Source: REEB506 sp049317545
GTDB taxonomy: Bacteria; Pseudomonadota; Alphaproteobacteria; Caulobacterales; Aquidulcibacteraceae
Direction: 5' to 3'
Length of the DNA: 64,000 nt
NCBI GenBank assembly: GCA_049317545.1
Contig: JBMOIB010000005.1
Span: 5,857-69,856, forward strand
Below are positions 28,281-36,983 of this stretch, piece by piece. Numbering within the stretch: the stretch's first letter is position 1; the number at the start of each line of letters is the position of its first letter. The notes beneath the pieces were generated by a model. The model made no database searches, was not told the DNA's origin, and worked only from the letters and a program-made list of their open reading frames with translations. The position numbers were made by a program, and so were the translations under genes.

Positions 28281-29695
28281 CCCTGTTTCCGACCGTGCGC
28301 ATGGCGTCGCGGCTCGCGGGGCTTCTGCCCTTCGCTGATGCCGCCAGCCCGTCCTTGCCGATGTCGCGGTTGCTCCGGCTGTCGTGCTTCCAGCTGTCAG
28401 TTGGCATGGCGTCAGTTCTGCTGACGGGCACGCTCAATCGCGTGCTCATCGTGGAGCTTGGCGTGCAATCGGCGCTCGTCGCCTTGATGGTCGCGCTGCC
28501 CCTGCTGTTTGCGCCGTTCCGCGCGCTGATCGGCTTCAAATCCGACACGCACCGCTCGTTCCTTGGCTGGCGCCGCGGCCCCTACATCTGGTTCGGCTCC
28601 CTGCTGCAGTTCGGCGGATTGTCGTTCATGCCGTTTGCGCTGCTCGTGATGTCCGGACACGGCCATGCGCCGGCGATCGTCGGCCAGATCGCCGCAGCAT
28701 TCGCATTCCTGATGGTCGGCGCGGGGATCCATACGACGCAAACCGCGGGCCTCGCGCTGGCGACCGATCTGGCGACGGAAGAGACCCGCCCGCGCGTGGT
28801 GGCTTTGCTCTATGTCATGCTGCTTGTCGGGATGCTCGTCAGCGCCCTGCTGATCGGCGGGCTTTTGGCTGACTTTTCGCCGTTGCGATTGATCCAAGTT
28901 GTACAAGGCGCGGCGGCGCTGACGTTGGTGCTGAACGTTGTTGCACTTTGGCGCCAGGAAGCCCGCGACACCGCCCTCACCGCCCACGATCGCGTGCACC
29001 CAACCTTCGAAGACAGCTGGGCCGCCTTCGCGAAAACGCCCGGAGCCATCCGCCTCCTCGTCGCGGTCGGCCTGGGATCGGCCGCGTTCAGCATGCAAGA
29101 CGTTCTCCTTGAGCCCTACGGCGGTCAAATCCTCAAGCTCGGCGTCAGCGCCACGACGACGCTGACCTCGCTCTGGGCGTGCGGCGCGCTCGCGGGATTT
29201 GCGCTTGCAGGGTTTTGGCTCAGCCGCGGCATGGACCCGCATCGGCTGGCGGCGATCGGCGGGCTCGCTGGTCTGCCGGCTTTCGCGCTCGTCATTCTCG
29301 CCGCGCCTTTGCAGGCGACGATGCTTTTTCAATGCGGCGCGGGGATGATCGGTTTCGGCGGCGGCCTGTTCGCCGTCGGCACCATGACCGCAGCCATGTC
29401 GTTGTCCTCTGTCGGAGGCTCCGGCTTGGCGCTCGGCGCTTGGGGGGCCGTCCAGGCGACGGGCGCCGGCCTCGCCATTCTCATCGGCGGCCTGATGAGG
29501 GACTTCGTTTCGAAGTGGGCCGCATCCGGACAATTGGGCGAGGCCCTGCAGGGCCCCGCGACCGGATATGCCGTGGTGTACCTCACCGAGATCGTCTTGA
29601 TCTTCTGCACCCTCGCCGCGATCGGGCCCCTGGCCCGACATGCATCCGCTCAAGAGCCTTCCAAGTTCGGGCTCGCCGAATTTCCAACAACATAA
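28277..29695 (+). CDS. lhaA: LhaA/PucC-family LH1 assembly protein
   Basis: 472 aa, twelve hydrophobic segments, BCD family of the major facilitator superfamily. Needed for efficient LH1 assembly, probably by delivering bacteriochlorophyll. Typical motifs: SVLLTGTLNRVLIVELGV, PFRALIGFKSDTHRS, GWRRGPYIWFGSLLQFGG and QDVLLEPYGGQILKL. GTG start chosen because it overlaps the bchM stop by 4 nt and has TGGAGGG 6 nt upstream. Located between bchM and puhA, its usual place. This is the intact paralogue of the frameshifted gene near 15 kb. Confidence 0.95.
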   Translation: MTLFPTVRMASRLAGLLPFADAASPSLPMSRLLRLSCFQLSVGMASVLLTGTLNRVLIVELGVQSALVALMVALPLLFAPFRALIGFKSDTHRSFLGWRRGPYIWFGSLLQFGGLSFMPFALLVMSGHGHAPAIVGQIAAAFAFLMVGAGIHTTQTAGLALATDLATEETRPRVVALLYVMLLVGMLVSALLIGGLLADFSPLRLIQVVQGAAALTLVLNVVALWRQEARDTALTAHDRVHPTFEDSWAAFAKTPGAIRLLVAVGLGSAAFSMQDVLLEPYGGQILKLGVSATTTLTSLWACGALAGFALAGFWLSRGMDPHRLAAIGGLAGLPAFALVILAAPLQATMLFQCGAGMIGFGGGLFAVGTMTAAMSLSSVGGSGLALGAWGAVQATGAGLAILIGGLMRDFVSKWAASGQLGEALQGPATGYAVVYLTEIVLIFCTLAAIGPLARHASAQEPSKFGLAEFPTT

Positions 29696-29716
29696 AGCGA
29701 CAGCCGGAGGTCGATC

Positions 29717-30499
29717 ATGAACCAGACATACATCCTATCCAACGTCGATGTGACCGAACTGGCGATGTACCTGTTCGTGATCTTCTTCTTTGGACTCATC
29801 CTCTATTTGCGGCGCGAAGATCGTCGCGAGGGCTACCCGCTCGAGGAAGATACGACCGGCCGTCTGGAGAAGGTCGAAGGGCTTCTGTGGGTCGCCGAGC
29901 CGAAAGTGTTCCGCCTTCCCAATGGTCGCGGGCAAAAAGTCGTTCCGAACATGGAACGCGATCTCCCGGTCACCAAGGCGAAGCGCATGGCGGTGTGGCC
30001 TGGTGCACCGATCAGTCCAGTGGGCGATCCGCTCTCGGCGGGCGTAGGCCCCGGCGCATTCGCAGAGCGCTCGCGCTCCCCCGACATGACGGAACATGGG
30101 ACGCCGCGGATCGCTCCGTTGCGGGTCGCCAAGGACTTCGCGATCGCCAGCAATGATCCCAATCCGGTCGGGATGCAGGTCTTTGGCGTGGACGACAAAC
30201 TCGCCGGCGCCGTCGTCGACGTCTGGGTTGATCGCGGCGAACACATGATCCGCTATCTCGAAGTCGAGACGACCGCCGCCCTCGGCGCGAAGCGCGTGAT
30301 CGTGCCCATGCCGATGCTCGTGGTGAACCGGGGCAAGCGCACCATCCGCGTCGACGCCGTAACGGCCGCGCAGCTCGCCGCGGCGCCGACCGTCGCCACC
30401 GCCGATCAGATCAGCCTCTACGAGGAAGATCGCATCAGCGCCTATTTCGGCGCCGGCTATCTCTACGCCATGCCGACGCGCACGGAGGCCCAGCTGTGA
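29717..30499 (+). CDS. puhA: Photosynthetic reaction centre H subunit
   Basis: 260 aa. One N-terminal membrane helix (MYLFVIFFFGLILYLRREDRREGYPLE) and a large cytoplasmic PRC-barrel domain (VAKDFAIASNDPNPVGMQVFG, RYLEVETTAALGAKRVIVPM). It caps the L/M dimer and gates protons to the QB site. GCCGGAGG precedes the ATG. The stop overlaps the GTG start of puhB. It shares the long operon starting at bchF, the standard superoperon layout. Confidence 0.97.
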   Translation: MNQTYILSNVDVTELAMYLFVIFFFGLILYLRREDRREGYPLEEDTTGRLEKVEGLLWVAEPKVFRLPNGRGQKVVPNMERDLPVTKAKRMAVWPGAPISPVGDPLSAGVGPGAFAERSRSPDMTEHGTPRIAPLRVAKDFAIASNDPNPVGMQVFGVDDKLAGAVVDVWVDRGEHMIRYLEVETTAALGAKRVIVPMPMLVVNRGKRTIRVDAVTAAQLAAAPTVATADQISLYEEDRISAYFGAGYLYAMPTRTEAQL

Positions 30500-31158
30500 G
30501 CGAGTTCGAGAGCGAACCAATCCGCGGTCTCCCGGGTCGATTGCCGCCCGGCGAACGGATCATCTGGCAAGGCGCGCCGTCGTTTCGCGGCCTCGCCCTG
30601 GGCGCCTTCCGCATCCGCGAAGTCGCCGCCTACTTTGCGGTTCTTGGCGCAGCCAAGGCCTTTGGCGTCGTTGCAGCTGGCGGGCCATGGAGCGACGCGG
30701 CCCTCGAGTTCGTCGGCATGGCGGCGCCGGCCAGTCTGGCGATCGGTCTTCTCGCCGGGCTCTCGCTGCTTTGCCAGCGCACGACCGTCTATACGATCAC
30801 CAATCGTCGACTGGTGCTGCGCTTCGGCATGGCGCTGACCAAGGCCGTGAATTTGCCTTTCACCGTCGTGGAGTCCGCGACGATGAAGGTCGATCGCGCC
30901 GGGGTTGGCGATATCGCGCTCGGACTGAAGCCCGACGCGAAGGTGGGCTATGTGGCGTTGTGGCCGCATGTTCGCCCCTGGAAACTGGCGCGGCCGCAGC
31001 CGAGCCTTCGCGGTCTCAGCGATGCAGCTCAAGTGGCGGCAGTGCTCGCGGCGACGCTCGCCGAGGCCAAGGGCGCAGCCCCGGCGCCGGCCATGACCTC
31101 GCCTGACCGCATACCCGTCCAAGCGCCGACGCCGATCGGCGCCACGCAACCGGCATGA
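30496..31158 (+). CDS. puhB: PuhB reaction-centre assembly protein
   Basis: 220 aa. Starts at a GTG overlapping the puhA stop. LPPGERIIWQGAPSFRGLA near the N-terminus and TVYTITNRRLVLRFGMALT are the PuhB signatures; the middle holds membrane segments (VGMAAPASLAIGLLAGLSLL). PuhB forms a PH-like fold (bPH2) and aids assembly of the RC H subunit and LH1. The C-terminal 40 residues are Ala/Pro rich and probably disordered. Function assigned from family and position. Confidence 0.93.
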   Translation: MSEFESEPIRGLPGRLPPGERIIWQGAPSFRGLALGAFRIREVAAYFAVLGAAKAFGVVAAGGPWSDAALEFVGMAAPASLAIGLLAGLSLLCQRTTVYTITNRRLVLRFGMALTKAVNLPFTVVESATMKVDRAGVGDIALGLKPDAKVGYVALWPHVRPWKLARPQPSLRGLSDAAQVAAVLAATLAEAKGAAPAPAMTSPDRIPVQAPTPIGATQPA

Positions 31159-31168
31159 GGACCTGAAA

Positions 31169-31642
31169 ATGAGCGCGATTGACGTAAGCCCCTTCCCACG
31201 CGGCGCGCTGATCGGCGCCGGACTGCTGATTTTCGCTTCGCTGAGCCTCGTTGCCGGCGTGCGGTTCGGCGTCCTGCCGCAAGACGAGACGATGGCGACG
31301 GTTCATGCGAACGCCGTCGCCCGCCAGTCGCGCACCCTCGTCTTCTCGGACGCAGCGGCCGGCGGCATTGATGTGACTGACGCCCGCAGCGGCGCTGTCG
31401 TCGCCCGCATCGCGCCGGGCGAAGGCGGGTTCATTCGCGGCGTTATGCGCGGCCTCGCCTATCATCGCTCCTTGAAGGGCGCCCCAGCGGCTGCGCCTTT
31501 CGAACTCAGCGTTCTCAGCAACGGCGCGCTCATACTTTTTGATCCCCAGACGGAACGTCGCATCGACCTGGGCGCATTCGGCGTTACCAATAGAGCTGCG
31601 TTCGCCGCGATGCTGGACGCTGGAGCCTCGCCCCAGACATGA
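31169..31642 (+). CDS. puhC: PuhC RC-LH1 assembly protein
   Basis: 157 aa. One N-terminal membrane helix (GALIGAGLLIFASLSLVAGVRFG), then a periplasmic domain with LVFSDAAAGGIDVTDARSGAVVARIAPGEGGFIRGVMRGLA, which identifies PuhC. Needed for reorganisation of LH1 around the reaction centre. Ten nt separate it from puhB, and its stop overlaps the next start. Family assignment is good; the mechanism is not settled. Confidence 0.9.
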   Translation: MSAIDVSPFPRGALIGAGLLIFASLSLVAGVRFGVLPQDETMATVHANAVARQSRTLVFSDAAAGGIDVTDARSGAVVARIAPGEGGFIRGVMRGLAYHRSLKGAPAAAPFELSVLSNGALILFDPQTERRIDLGAFGVTNRAAFAAMLDAGASPQT

Positions 31643-31944
31643 ACCTGCCCCTGCCTCTCGCGCGACGCTCGTTCGACACCGCCTGCACGATCGAAATCGA
31701 GCATACGGCCGACAACCTCCACGCCCATGTCGAACTCGCCGGCGGCATGCGCATGGAGCCGGGCGATCGCGTGCTGGTGCATGGCGATCCGATCCACATT
31801 CCCTTCGGCGAAAGCCGCGTCCTCCATCGTCACGCGACCGTCGATCGCGCCGGGGCCTTCGAGCGCTGGTGGACCAAGCTCAGCGCGACGTTCCTGCTCA
31901 CCGAACTTTATGAAGTCAGCTTCACCCCGCGGAGACGCCTATGA
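31639..31944 (+). CDS. Small conserved-position protein between puhC and acsF
   Basis: 101 aa, soluble, no membrane segment or signal peptide. Features visible: EIEHTADNLHAHVEL, MEPGDRVLVHGDPIHIPFGES and a basic C-terminus TPRRRL; several His residues. ATG overlaps the puhC stop by 4 nt and its stop overlaps the acsF start by 4 nt, so it is translated in step with both. I do not recognise a characterised family. Position suggests a role in RC-LH1 assembly or in support of the diiron cyclase, by inference only. Confidence 0.75.
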   Translation: MNLPLPLARRSFDTACTIEIEHTADNLHAHVELAGGMRMEPGDRVLVHGDPIHIPFGESRVLHRHATVDRAGAFERWWTKLSATFLLTELYEVSFTPRRRL

Positions 31945-33008
31945 CCACGTTGACGGCGGATGCCCTGCCCTTCGAGGACACAACCAAGCTCGCGCAGCGC
32001 GACACTGTGCTGACGCCGCGCTTTTACACCACCGACTATGAGGCGCTCGACAAGCTCGACGTCTCGCCGGTGCGGGCGGAATGGGACGCGCTGCTCGCCA
32101 TCATGGCGAGCGACCCCAATCGCAATCACTTCAAGCGGACAGACGAGTTCCGGAACATTCTTCCGACCCTCCCCGCCGACCTGCGCAAGGAATTCGTCGA
32201 CTTCCTGGTGAGCTCGGTGACCTCGGAGTTTTCGGGCTGCGTGCTCTACGCCGAAATCGTCAAGAACGTGAAGAACCCCGACATCAAGGCGCTGTTCCGC
32301 TACCTCACGCGCGACGAGTCCCGCCATGCCGGCTTCATCAACGAGACGCTCAAGGACTTCGGCATCGGCGTCGACCTCGGGTTCCTGACGCGGGCGAAGA
32401 AGTACACCTTCTTCAAGCCGAAATTCATTTTCTACGCCGTCTATCTCTCCGAGAAGATCGGCTACGCGCGCTACATCACGATCTATCGCCAACTCGAGAA
32501 GCACCCCGAGCTGCGCTTCCACCCGATCTTCAAGTGGTTCCGCGAATGGTGCAACGACGAGTACCGCCATGGAGAAGCGTTCGCGCTCCTCATGCGCGCG
32601 AACCCGGAGCTCCTGCGCGGCGGCAATCTCGGCTGGATCAAATTCTTTCTGCTTTCGGTCTATGCGACGATGTACGTCCGCGACCATATGCGGCCCGCCT
32701 TCCACAAGGCGCTCGGCCTGGACGTCACCGCCTACGACAAGCGCGTCTTTCAAGTCTGCAACGAGATTTGCACGCAGGTCTTCCCCGTCGCCCTCGACAT
32801 CGACAATCCGAAGTTCGACGCCGGCATGGAGAAGCTTCGCACCATCAACGAAGCGATGGACGCAGCCAAGTCCGAAGGCGGAATCGTCGGCGGCCTGAAA
32901 GTCGCCGGCCTCGCCGTTCAGGCCGGCCTCGCGTTCCTCGGCCTCTATCTGCTCCCGTCGAAGCGGCAGGACCTGCCGAAAGACGTCCTCCTCGCGCAGG
33001 CCTGGTGA
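31941..33008 (+). CDS. acsF: Mg-protoporphyrin monomethyl ester oxidative cyclase (aerobic)
   Basis: 355 aa. A ferritin-like diiron enzyme that forms ring E using O2. Two EXXH-type half-sites are visible: DESRH at 125-129 and DEYRH at 206-210, with further ligand Glu in FSGCVLYAE. EKHPELRFHPIFKWFREWCNDEYRHGEAF is diagnostic of AcsF/CHL27. Its ATG overlaps the stop of the small gene upstream. No anaerobic cyclase bchE is present in the window, so ring closure would depend on oxygen unless bchE is elsewhere. Confidence 0.97.
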   Translation: MTTLTADALPFEDTTKLAQRDTVLTPRFYTTDYEALDKLDVSPVRAEWDALLAIMASDPNRNHFKRTDEFRNILPTLPADLRKEFVDFLVSSVTSEFSGCVLYAEIVKNVKNPDIKALFRYLTRDESRHAGFINETLKDFGIGVDLGFLTRAKKYTFFKPKFIFYAVYLSEKIGYARYITIYRQLEKHPELRFHPIFKWFREWCNDEYRHGEAFALLMRANPELLRGGNLGWIKFFLLSVYATMYVRDHMRPAFHKALGLDVTAYDKRVFQVCNEICTQVFPVALDIDNPKFDAGMEKLRTINEAMDAAKSEGGIVGGLKVAGLAVQAGLAFLGLYLLPSKRQDLPKDVLLAQAW

Positions 33009-33015
33009 CCCGGGG

Positions 33016-33816
33016 ATGATGTCCTCACACGGCCCGCCGCTCCTGTTTGCGCTTTTCGCTTGGTGGTTCTCCACCGGCGCAATTCTGCTGCTTGATCGGC
33101 TGCCGAAGATGTCAGTCGTTTGGACTCTTCTGCTCGCAACCCTGATCGGCGGCGGCGCCCTGTTCGGGATCGCGCACACCGCGGTCGAGGCCGACGCAGC
33201 CGGAGCCTATGTGGCGTTCTCCTGCGCGCTCGCGATCTGGGGCTGGCACGAGTGGGCCTTCCTGACGGGCACGTTGACCGGGCCGCGCACCGAGCCCTGC
33301 CCGCCGGGCGCGCGCGGTTGGCTGCGGTTTCGCCTGGCGGCGGCGACGCTCATCTACCACGAGCTTGCGCTCGCCGTGACGGGCGCCGTCGTCGTCGCCT
33401 TGACGTGGGGCCAGCCCAATCAGACCGCCGCTTGGACCTACTTCGTTTTGTTCGTGATGCGCATCTCGGCCAAGCTGAACATCTTCCTCGGCGTGCCCAA
33501 CTTCACAGACGATTTCCTGCCGCCGCGCCTTGCCTACCTGAAGAGCTATTTCCAACGGCGCGCCTTCAATCCCCTGTTCCCGGTTTCCATCGCGATCGGC
33601 CTCGCCATCGCGATCGCAAGCGCGGCCGCCGCCCTCAACGCCGAAGTCGGGGGCGCAGCGCAGGTCGGGTTCACGTTGACCTTCGCGCTCGGGGCTTTGG
33701 CCCTGGTCGAACACGCTTTCATGGTCGCGCCGTTTCGCGACTCGACGCTTTGGCGCTGGGCCATGTCGCCTGCCGCTGTGGATCGCGCCTACAAAGATTC
33801 AGGGAGGATGCCGTGA
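33016..33816 (+). CDS. puhE: PuhE photosynthetic membrane protein
   Basis: 266 aa, about seven hydrophobic segments. LLFALFAWWFSTGAILLLDRLP at the N-terminus, WGWHEWAFLTGTLTGPRTEPCPPG, YHELALAVTGAVVVALTWGQPNQ and NIFLGVPNFTDDFLPPRLAYLKSYF identify the PuhE family (DUF3623). Located between acsF and hemA as in related clusters; modulates bacteriochlorophyll production and RC assembly. ATG at 33016 or the one at 33019 could initiate. The stop overlaps the hemA GTG. Confidence 0.92.
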   Translation: MMSSHGPPLLFALFAWWFSTGAILLLDRLPKMSVVWTLLLATLIGGGALFGIAHTAVEADAAGAYVAFSCALAIWGWHEWAFLTGTLTGPRTEPCPPGARGWLRFRLAAATLIYHELALAVTGAVVVALTWGQPNQTAAWTYFVLFVMRISAKLNIFLGVPNFTDDFLPPRLAYLKSYFQRRAFNPLFPVSIAIGLAIAIASAAAALNAEVGGAAQVGFTLTFALGALALVEHAFMVAPFRDSTLWRWAMSPAAVDRAYKDSGRMP

Positions 33817-35033
33817 ACTACGAAGCCTTTTTCGAGGGCGAGCTCGCCAAATTGCGCGATGAAGGCCGGTACCGTGTGTTCGCGGAGCTTGAGCGGGTCG
33901 CGGGCGCCTTTCCGCGCGCGAAGCGTTACGCCGACGAGGGCGTCAACGAGGTTACAGTCTGGTGCTCGAACGATTATCTCGGCATGGGCCAAAGCCGGAC
34001 CGTGCTCGACGCCATGCACGCCACGCTCGACCAGTGCGGCGCCGGCGCCGGCGGGACGCGCAACATCTCGGGCACCAACCATCACCATGTTCTGCTCGAG
34101 CAAGAGCTGGCTGACCTGCACGGCAAAGAATCGGCGCTGCTGTTTACGTCCGGCTACGTCTCAAACTGGGCGGCGCTCGGAACTCTCGGCGAAAAGCTGC
34201 CGAATTGCATTGTCCTGTCCGACGCGGGCAACCACGCCTCGATGATCGAAGGCATTCGCCACAGCCGCGCCGAACGCCATGTCTTCAAGCACAACAGCCC
34301 AGAACACCTTGAGCGCCTGCTGCGCGACATGGACCCTGCCCGTCCCAAGCTCGTCGCGTTCGAGAGCGTCTATTCGATGGACGGCGACATCGCTCCCATC
34401 GCTGAACTCTGCGACGTCGCGGACGCCTACAAGGCGATGACCTATCTCGACGAGGTCCATGCGGTCGGCATGTACGGCCCCCGCGGCGGCGGCATCGCCG
34501 AACGCGAAGGCCTGATGCACCGCCTCACCGTGATCGAGGGCACACTCGGCAAAGCGATCGGCGTCATGGGCGGCTACATCGCGGCCTCAACGGCGCTGTG
34601 CGATTTTGTGCGGAGCTTTGCGTCGGGCTTCATTTTCACGACCGCTTTGCCTCCAGCCGTTGCGGCAGGGGCGCGCGCGAGCATCCAGCATCTGAAGGCG
34701 AGCAGCGCCGAACGCACGCGCCACCAGGAGCGCGTCGCGAAGGTGCGTCGCCGCCTCGACATGCTCGGCATCCCGACCATGGAGAATCCCAGCCACATCA
34801 TTCCGGTGATGGTTGGGGATCCGAAGAAATGCAAAATGATCTCGGACTGGCTGCTCGACAACCACGGCATCTATGTTCAGCCGATCAATTATCCGACCGT
34901 TCCGAAGGGCACGGAGCGCTTGCGCATTACGCCGACGCCGCTGCACACCGACGACGACATCGAGCGCCTGGTGGAAGGCCTGTCGGAAATCTGGTCGCAT
35001 TGCGCGCTCGCCCGGCGGGCTGTCGCGGCGTGA
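33813..35033 (+). CDS. hemA: 5-aminolevulinate synthase
   Basis: 406 aa. PLP enzyme condensing glycine and succinyl-CoA into 5-aminolevulinate, first step of the Shemin pathway. GTG start overlaps the puhE stop by 4 nt. CSNDYLGMG, GTRNISGTNHHHVLLE and YLDEVHAVGMYGPRGGGIAE lie in the core; the PLP-binding Lys is Lys247 in GTLGKAIGV. A cluster-linked copy lets tetrapyrrole supply follow photosynthesis gene expression; another hemA for haem supply may exist elsewhere. The stop overlaps the idi start. Confidence 0.97.
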   Translation: MNYEAFFEGELAKLRDEGRYRVFAELERVAGAFPRAKRYADEGVNEVTVWCSNDYLGMGQSRTVLDAMHATLDQCGAGAGGTRNISGTNHHHVLLEQELADLHGKESALLFTSGYVSNWAALGTLGEKLPNCIVLSDAGNHASMIEGIRHSRAERHVFKHNSPEHLERLLRDMDPARPKLVAFESVYSMDGDIAPIAELCDVADAYKAMTYLDEVHAVGMYGPRGGGIAEREGLMHRLTVIEGTLGKAIGVMGGYIAASTALCDFVRSFASGFIFTTALPPAVAAGARASIQHLKASSAERTRHQERVAKVRRRLDMLGIPTMENPSHIIPVMVGDPKKCKMISDWLLDNHGIYVQPINYPTVPKGTERLRITPTPLHTDDDIERLVEGLSEIWSHCALARRAVAA

Positions 35034-35587
35034 CGGCGACAGTCGCAGCCCGAAAGCCGAGCGCGACGCGCGACGGCGCACTCATACCCGGCGTCGCGCA
35101 GGACGGCTCGCTGTATCCGATCGGCAAAATGGAGGCCCACGAACGTGGCGTCCTCCATTTGGCCGTCTCGGTATTCGCGTTCGCCGATGACCTCTTACTC
35201 ATCCAGCGTCGCGCCGCCGGCAAATACCATTCGGGCGGGCAATGGGCGAACACGGTCTGCACCCATCCCCATTGGGGCGAGAGCCCAGAAGACAGCGCAC
35301 GCCGCCGGCTTCATGAGGAACTCGGACTTGACGCGCTCGTAAGGCCGGCCGCGCTGCTCGACTACAGGGCTGACGTCGGCTCCGGCCTGATTGAGTGCGA
35401 ACGCGTCCAGGTCTTTCGATCGGACGTTGCGCGCTCGGCCGCCCTCGCCCCCAACCCAATGGAAGTCGACGCCACCCGCTGGGCGTCTCCCGACACGTTG
35501 CGCGAAGAGGCGATGATCTGGCCCGAGCGCTTCGCGCCGTGGTTCCGGATCTATCTCGCCCGTTGGGACGAGCTCGGACTGGGCTGA
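35030..35587 (+). CDS. idi: Isopentenyl-diphosphate delta-isomerase (type I, Nudix)
   Basis: 185 aa. Interconverts IPP and DMAPP for carotenoid and geranylgeranyl supply. AVSVFAFADDLLLIQRRAAGKYHSGGQWANTVCTHPHWGE carries the catalytic Cys in TVCTHP; SARRRLHEELGL is the Nudix-like helix and GLIECERVQVF carries the catalytic Glu. GTG start overlaps the hemA stop, so it ends the bchF-to-idi operon. Hairpins follow at 35590 and 35632. Convergent to pufC. Confidence 0.95.
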   Translation: MTATVAARKPSATRDGALIPGVAQDGSLYPIGKMEAHERGVLHLAVSVFAFADDLLLIQRRAAGKYHSGGQWANTVCTHPHWGESPEDSARRRLHEELGLDALVRPAALLDYRADVGSGLIECERVQVFRSDVARSAALAPNPMEVDATRWASPDTLREEAMIWPERFAPWFRIYLARWDELGLG

Positions 35588-35589
35588 TC

Positions 35590-35605
35590 AAGCGCGTCAG
35601 CGCTT
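35590..35605 (+). repeat. Short hairpin after idi stop
   Basis: AAGCGC and GCGCTT arms around GTCA, two bases after the idi stop. No T-tract follows, so at most it is a 3'-end stabiliser or a weak terminator. Confidence 0.4.
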
Positions 35606-35631
35606 CCAAGCGACTCCGGAAAATTTGAGCA

Positions 35632-35665
35632 CGCGCGCGCTGGATCGATGATCCGGCGCGGCGCG
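35632..35665. repeat. Long GC hairpin between convergent operons
   Basis: CGCGCGCGC-T-GGATC pairs with GATCC-G-GCGCGGCGCG around a GAT loop, about 15 bp with one bulged G and one G-T pair. It sits between idi and the puf terminator. The rest of the 283-nt idi-pufC gap (35588-35870) shows no credible gene. A barrier or stabiliser for convergent transcripts is the likely role. Confidence 0.5.
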
Positions 35666-35814
35666 CACGTCTGACCGCCGCCAGCTTCACGCTTCACGCT
35701 CGCACGCCTTTCCGTGATGTTGATCCCTGCGCGGAGAGGCTCCTGACGCACAGGCCAGAGCCAAGCCATGCGCAACGCGACCGCAATCTCTCTCTGGTCA
35801 TCGAGAGCGCCACC

Positions 35815-35842
35815 CAAACAAAAACCCCCGCCGAAGCGGGGG
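35815..35842 (-). terminator. Rho-independent terminator of the puf operon
   Basis: On the minus strand a 7-bp stem CCCCCGC/GCGGGGG with loop TTCG is followed by TTTTTGTTTG. It begins about 28 nt after the pufC stop and ends the crtEF-bchCXYZ-puf superoperon. Confidence 0.85.
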
Positions 35843-35870
35843 CTGAAGTTTGGCTTGGGAGCTTATGGCG

Positions 35871-36983
35871 TTATCGGTTTGTCGGCGCGGCCGGCGTCGA
35901 CGCCGGCTCGGCCGGAGCAGCCGCGTCTACGGGCACGGTGTTCGAATCTGCCGGTGCAGCCGCGACATTCCGGTAGCCGGCAAGCGCAGGATGATCCGGC
36001 AACATGCTGACGCCGAGCAGCGGCTTGTTCACGCCCTGGTGGCAGGTCGTGCAATTCACCTTGTACGGATCGCCGAGCGGCCCGAGTCGGTTGGCCGGGA
36101 ATGTCGGCGTCAACGGCTCGATGTACTCGTTGTTCAGCGCACGGACCATTCGGATCCCGTACCAGGCGGTGACCCGTGCAGGACCGCTGTCCGCCCAAGA
36201 CCCGAAATCGCGGGTGTTATGGCAATAGGTGCAGTTCACGCCGAGACTGTCGGACATGTGCATCATCAGGCCGTACGTCTTTTCGACGCGCGGGATGCTT
36301 GCGGTGTTGCCGCTGGGCAGAGCCGTGAGGCCCTGTGCGCGAATCTGCTCGTCGCCGAGGAGGTAGGGCGTGAACGGATCTTTCGGCAACGAGGAGAATG
36401 CGACGGCCTTGACCGGATCATTCTGCTCGTGTTTGGCGCCGATGAAGTTGCCGCGCCGATCCTCGGGCGGCGTCTTCGTCCATACCGCCTTCGGCACCGG
36501 ATTGCCCTGGTGGCAGGTATAGCAGGTCACGCCGGTCTGCTTGACGTGATCGGTCCAGGACGCGTTGATCGTGCGCGTCATCTGCAACATGCGACGTGCG
36601 ACGACCTTGGTGTAGACCTCGTCCGACGCCATGTTCTCCGTGTTGTGGCAATAGGCGCACCCCTGCTCGGGGGACACCCATTCCGTGATCGACAGCATCA
36701 GCCGATTGAACTCGTCGGCGTTGATGTCGCGGAGAACCTGGACGTTCTGGTAGAATTCGCCCGCCAGCGGCGCGTCGGACGGCTCCAGCGGATAGGGCGG
36801 CGGCGGGACTGCGTTCGCCTTCTTCAAATAAGCCGCGAGTTCCGGATTCTTGAACTGAACCATGCCAGTTCCGCGGTGTCCGGTCTGTTGGGTCTGCGGC
36901 GGGGGCGCCTCGCACGCGGCGAGCGCGGCGGCGAGCGCGCCGGCGAACGCCATGACGATTGCGCGCCGAAAAGAGCCTATCAT
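35871..36983 (-). CDS. pufC: Tetraheme reaction-centre cytochrome c subunit
   Basis: 370 aa. A signal peptide ends at lipobox LAAC (Cys24), giving a lipid anchor on the periplasmic face. Four CXXCH haem sites: CAYCH 109-113, CYTCH 154-158, CTYCH 251-255, CTTCH 311-315, with Met-bearing helices before them (ARRMLQMTR, YGLMMHMSD). It donates electrons to the oxidised special pair. The ATG overlaps the pufM stop by 4 nt. The C-terminal 40 residues are Ala/Pro-rich. Presence of pufC rules out a Rhodobacter-sphaeroides-type RC lacking it. Confidence 0.97.
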   Translation of the reverse strand: MIGSFRRAIVMAFAGALAAALAACEAPPPQTQQTGHRGTGMVQFKNPELAAYLKKANAVPPPPYPLEPSDAPLAGEFYQNVQVLRDINADEFNRLMLSITEWVSPEQGCAYCHNTENMASDEVYTKVVARRMLQMTRTINASWTDHVKQTGVTCYTCHQGNPVPKAVWTKTPPEDRRGNFIGAKHEQNDPVKAVAFSSLPKDPFTPYLLGDEQIRAQGLTALPSGNTASIPRVEKTYGLMMHMSDSLGVNCTYCHNTRDFGSWADSGPARVTAWYGIRMVRALNNEYIEPLTPTFPANRLGPLGDPYKVNCTTCHQGVNKPLLGVSMLPDHPALAGYRNVAAAPADSNTVPVDAAAPAEPASTPAAPTNR

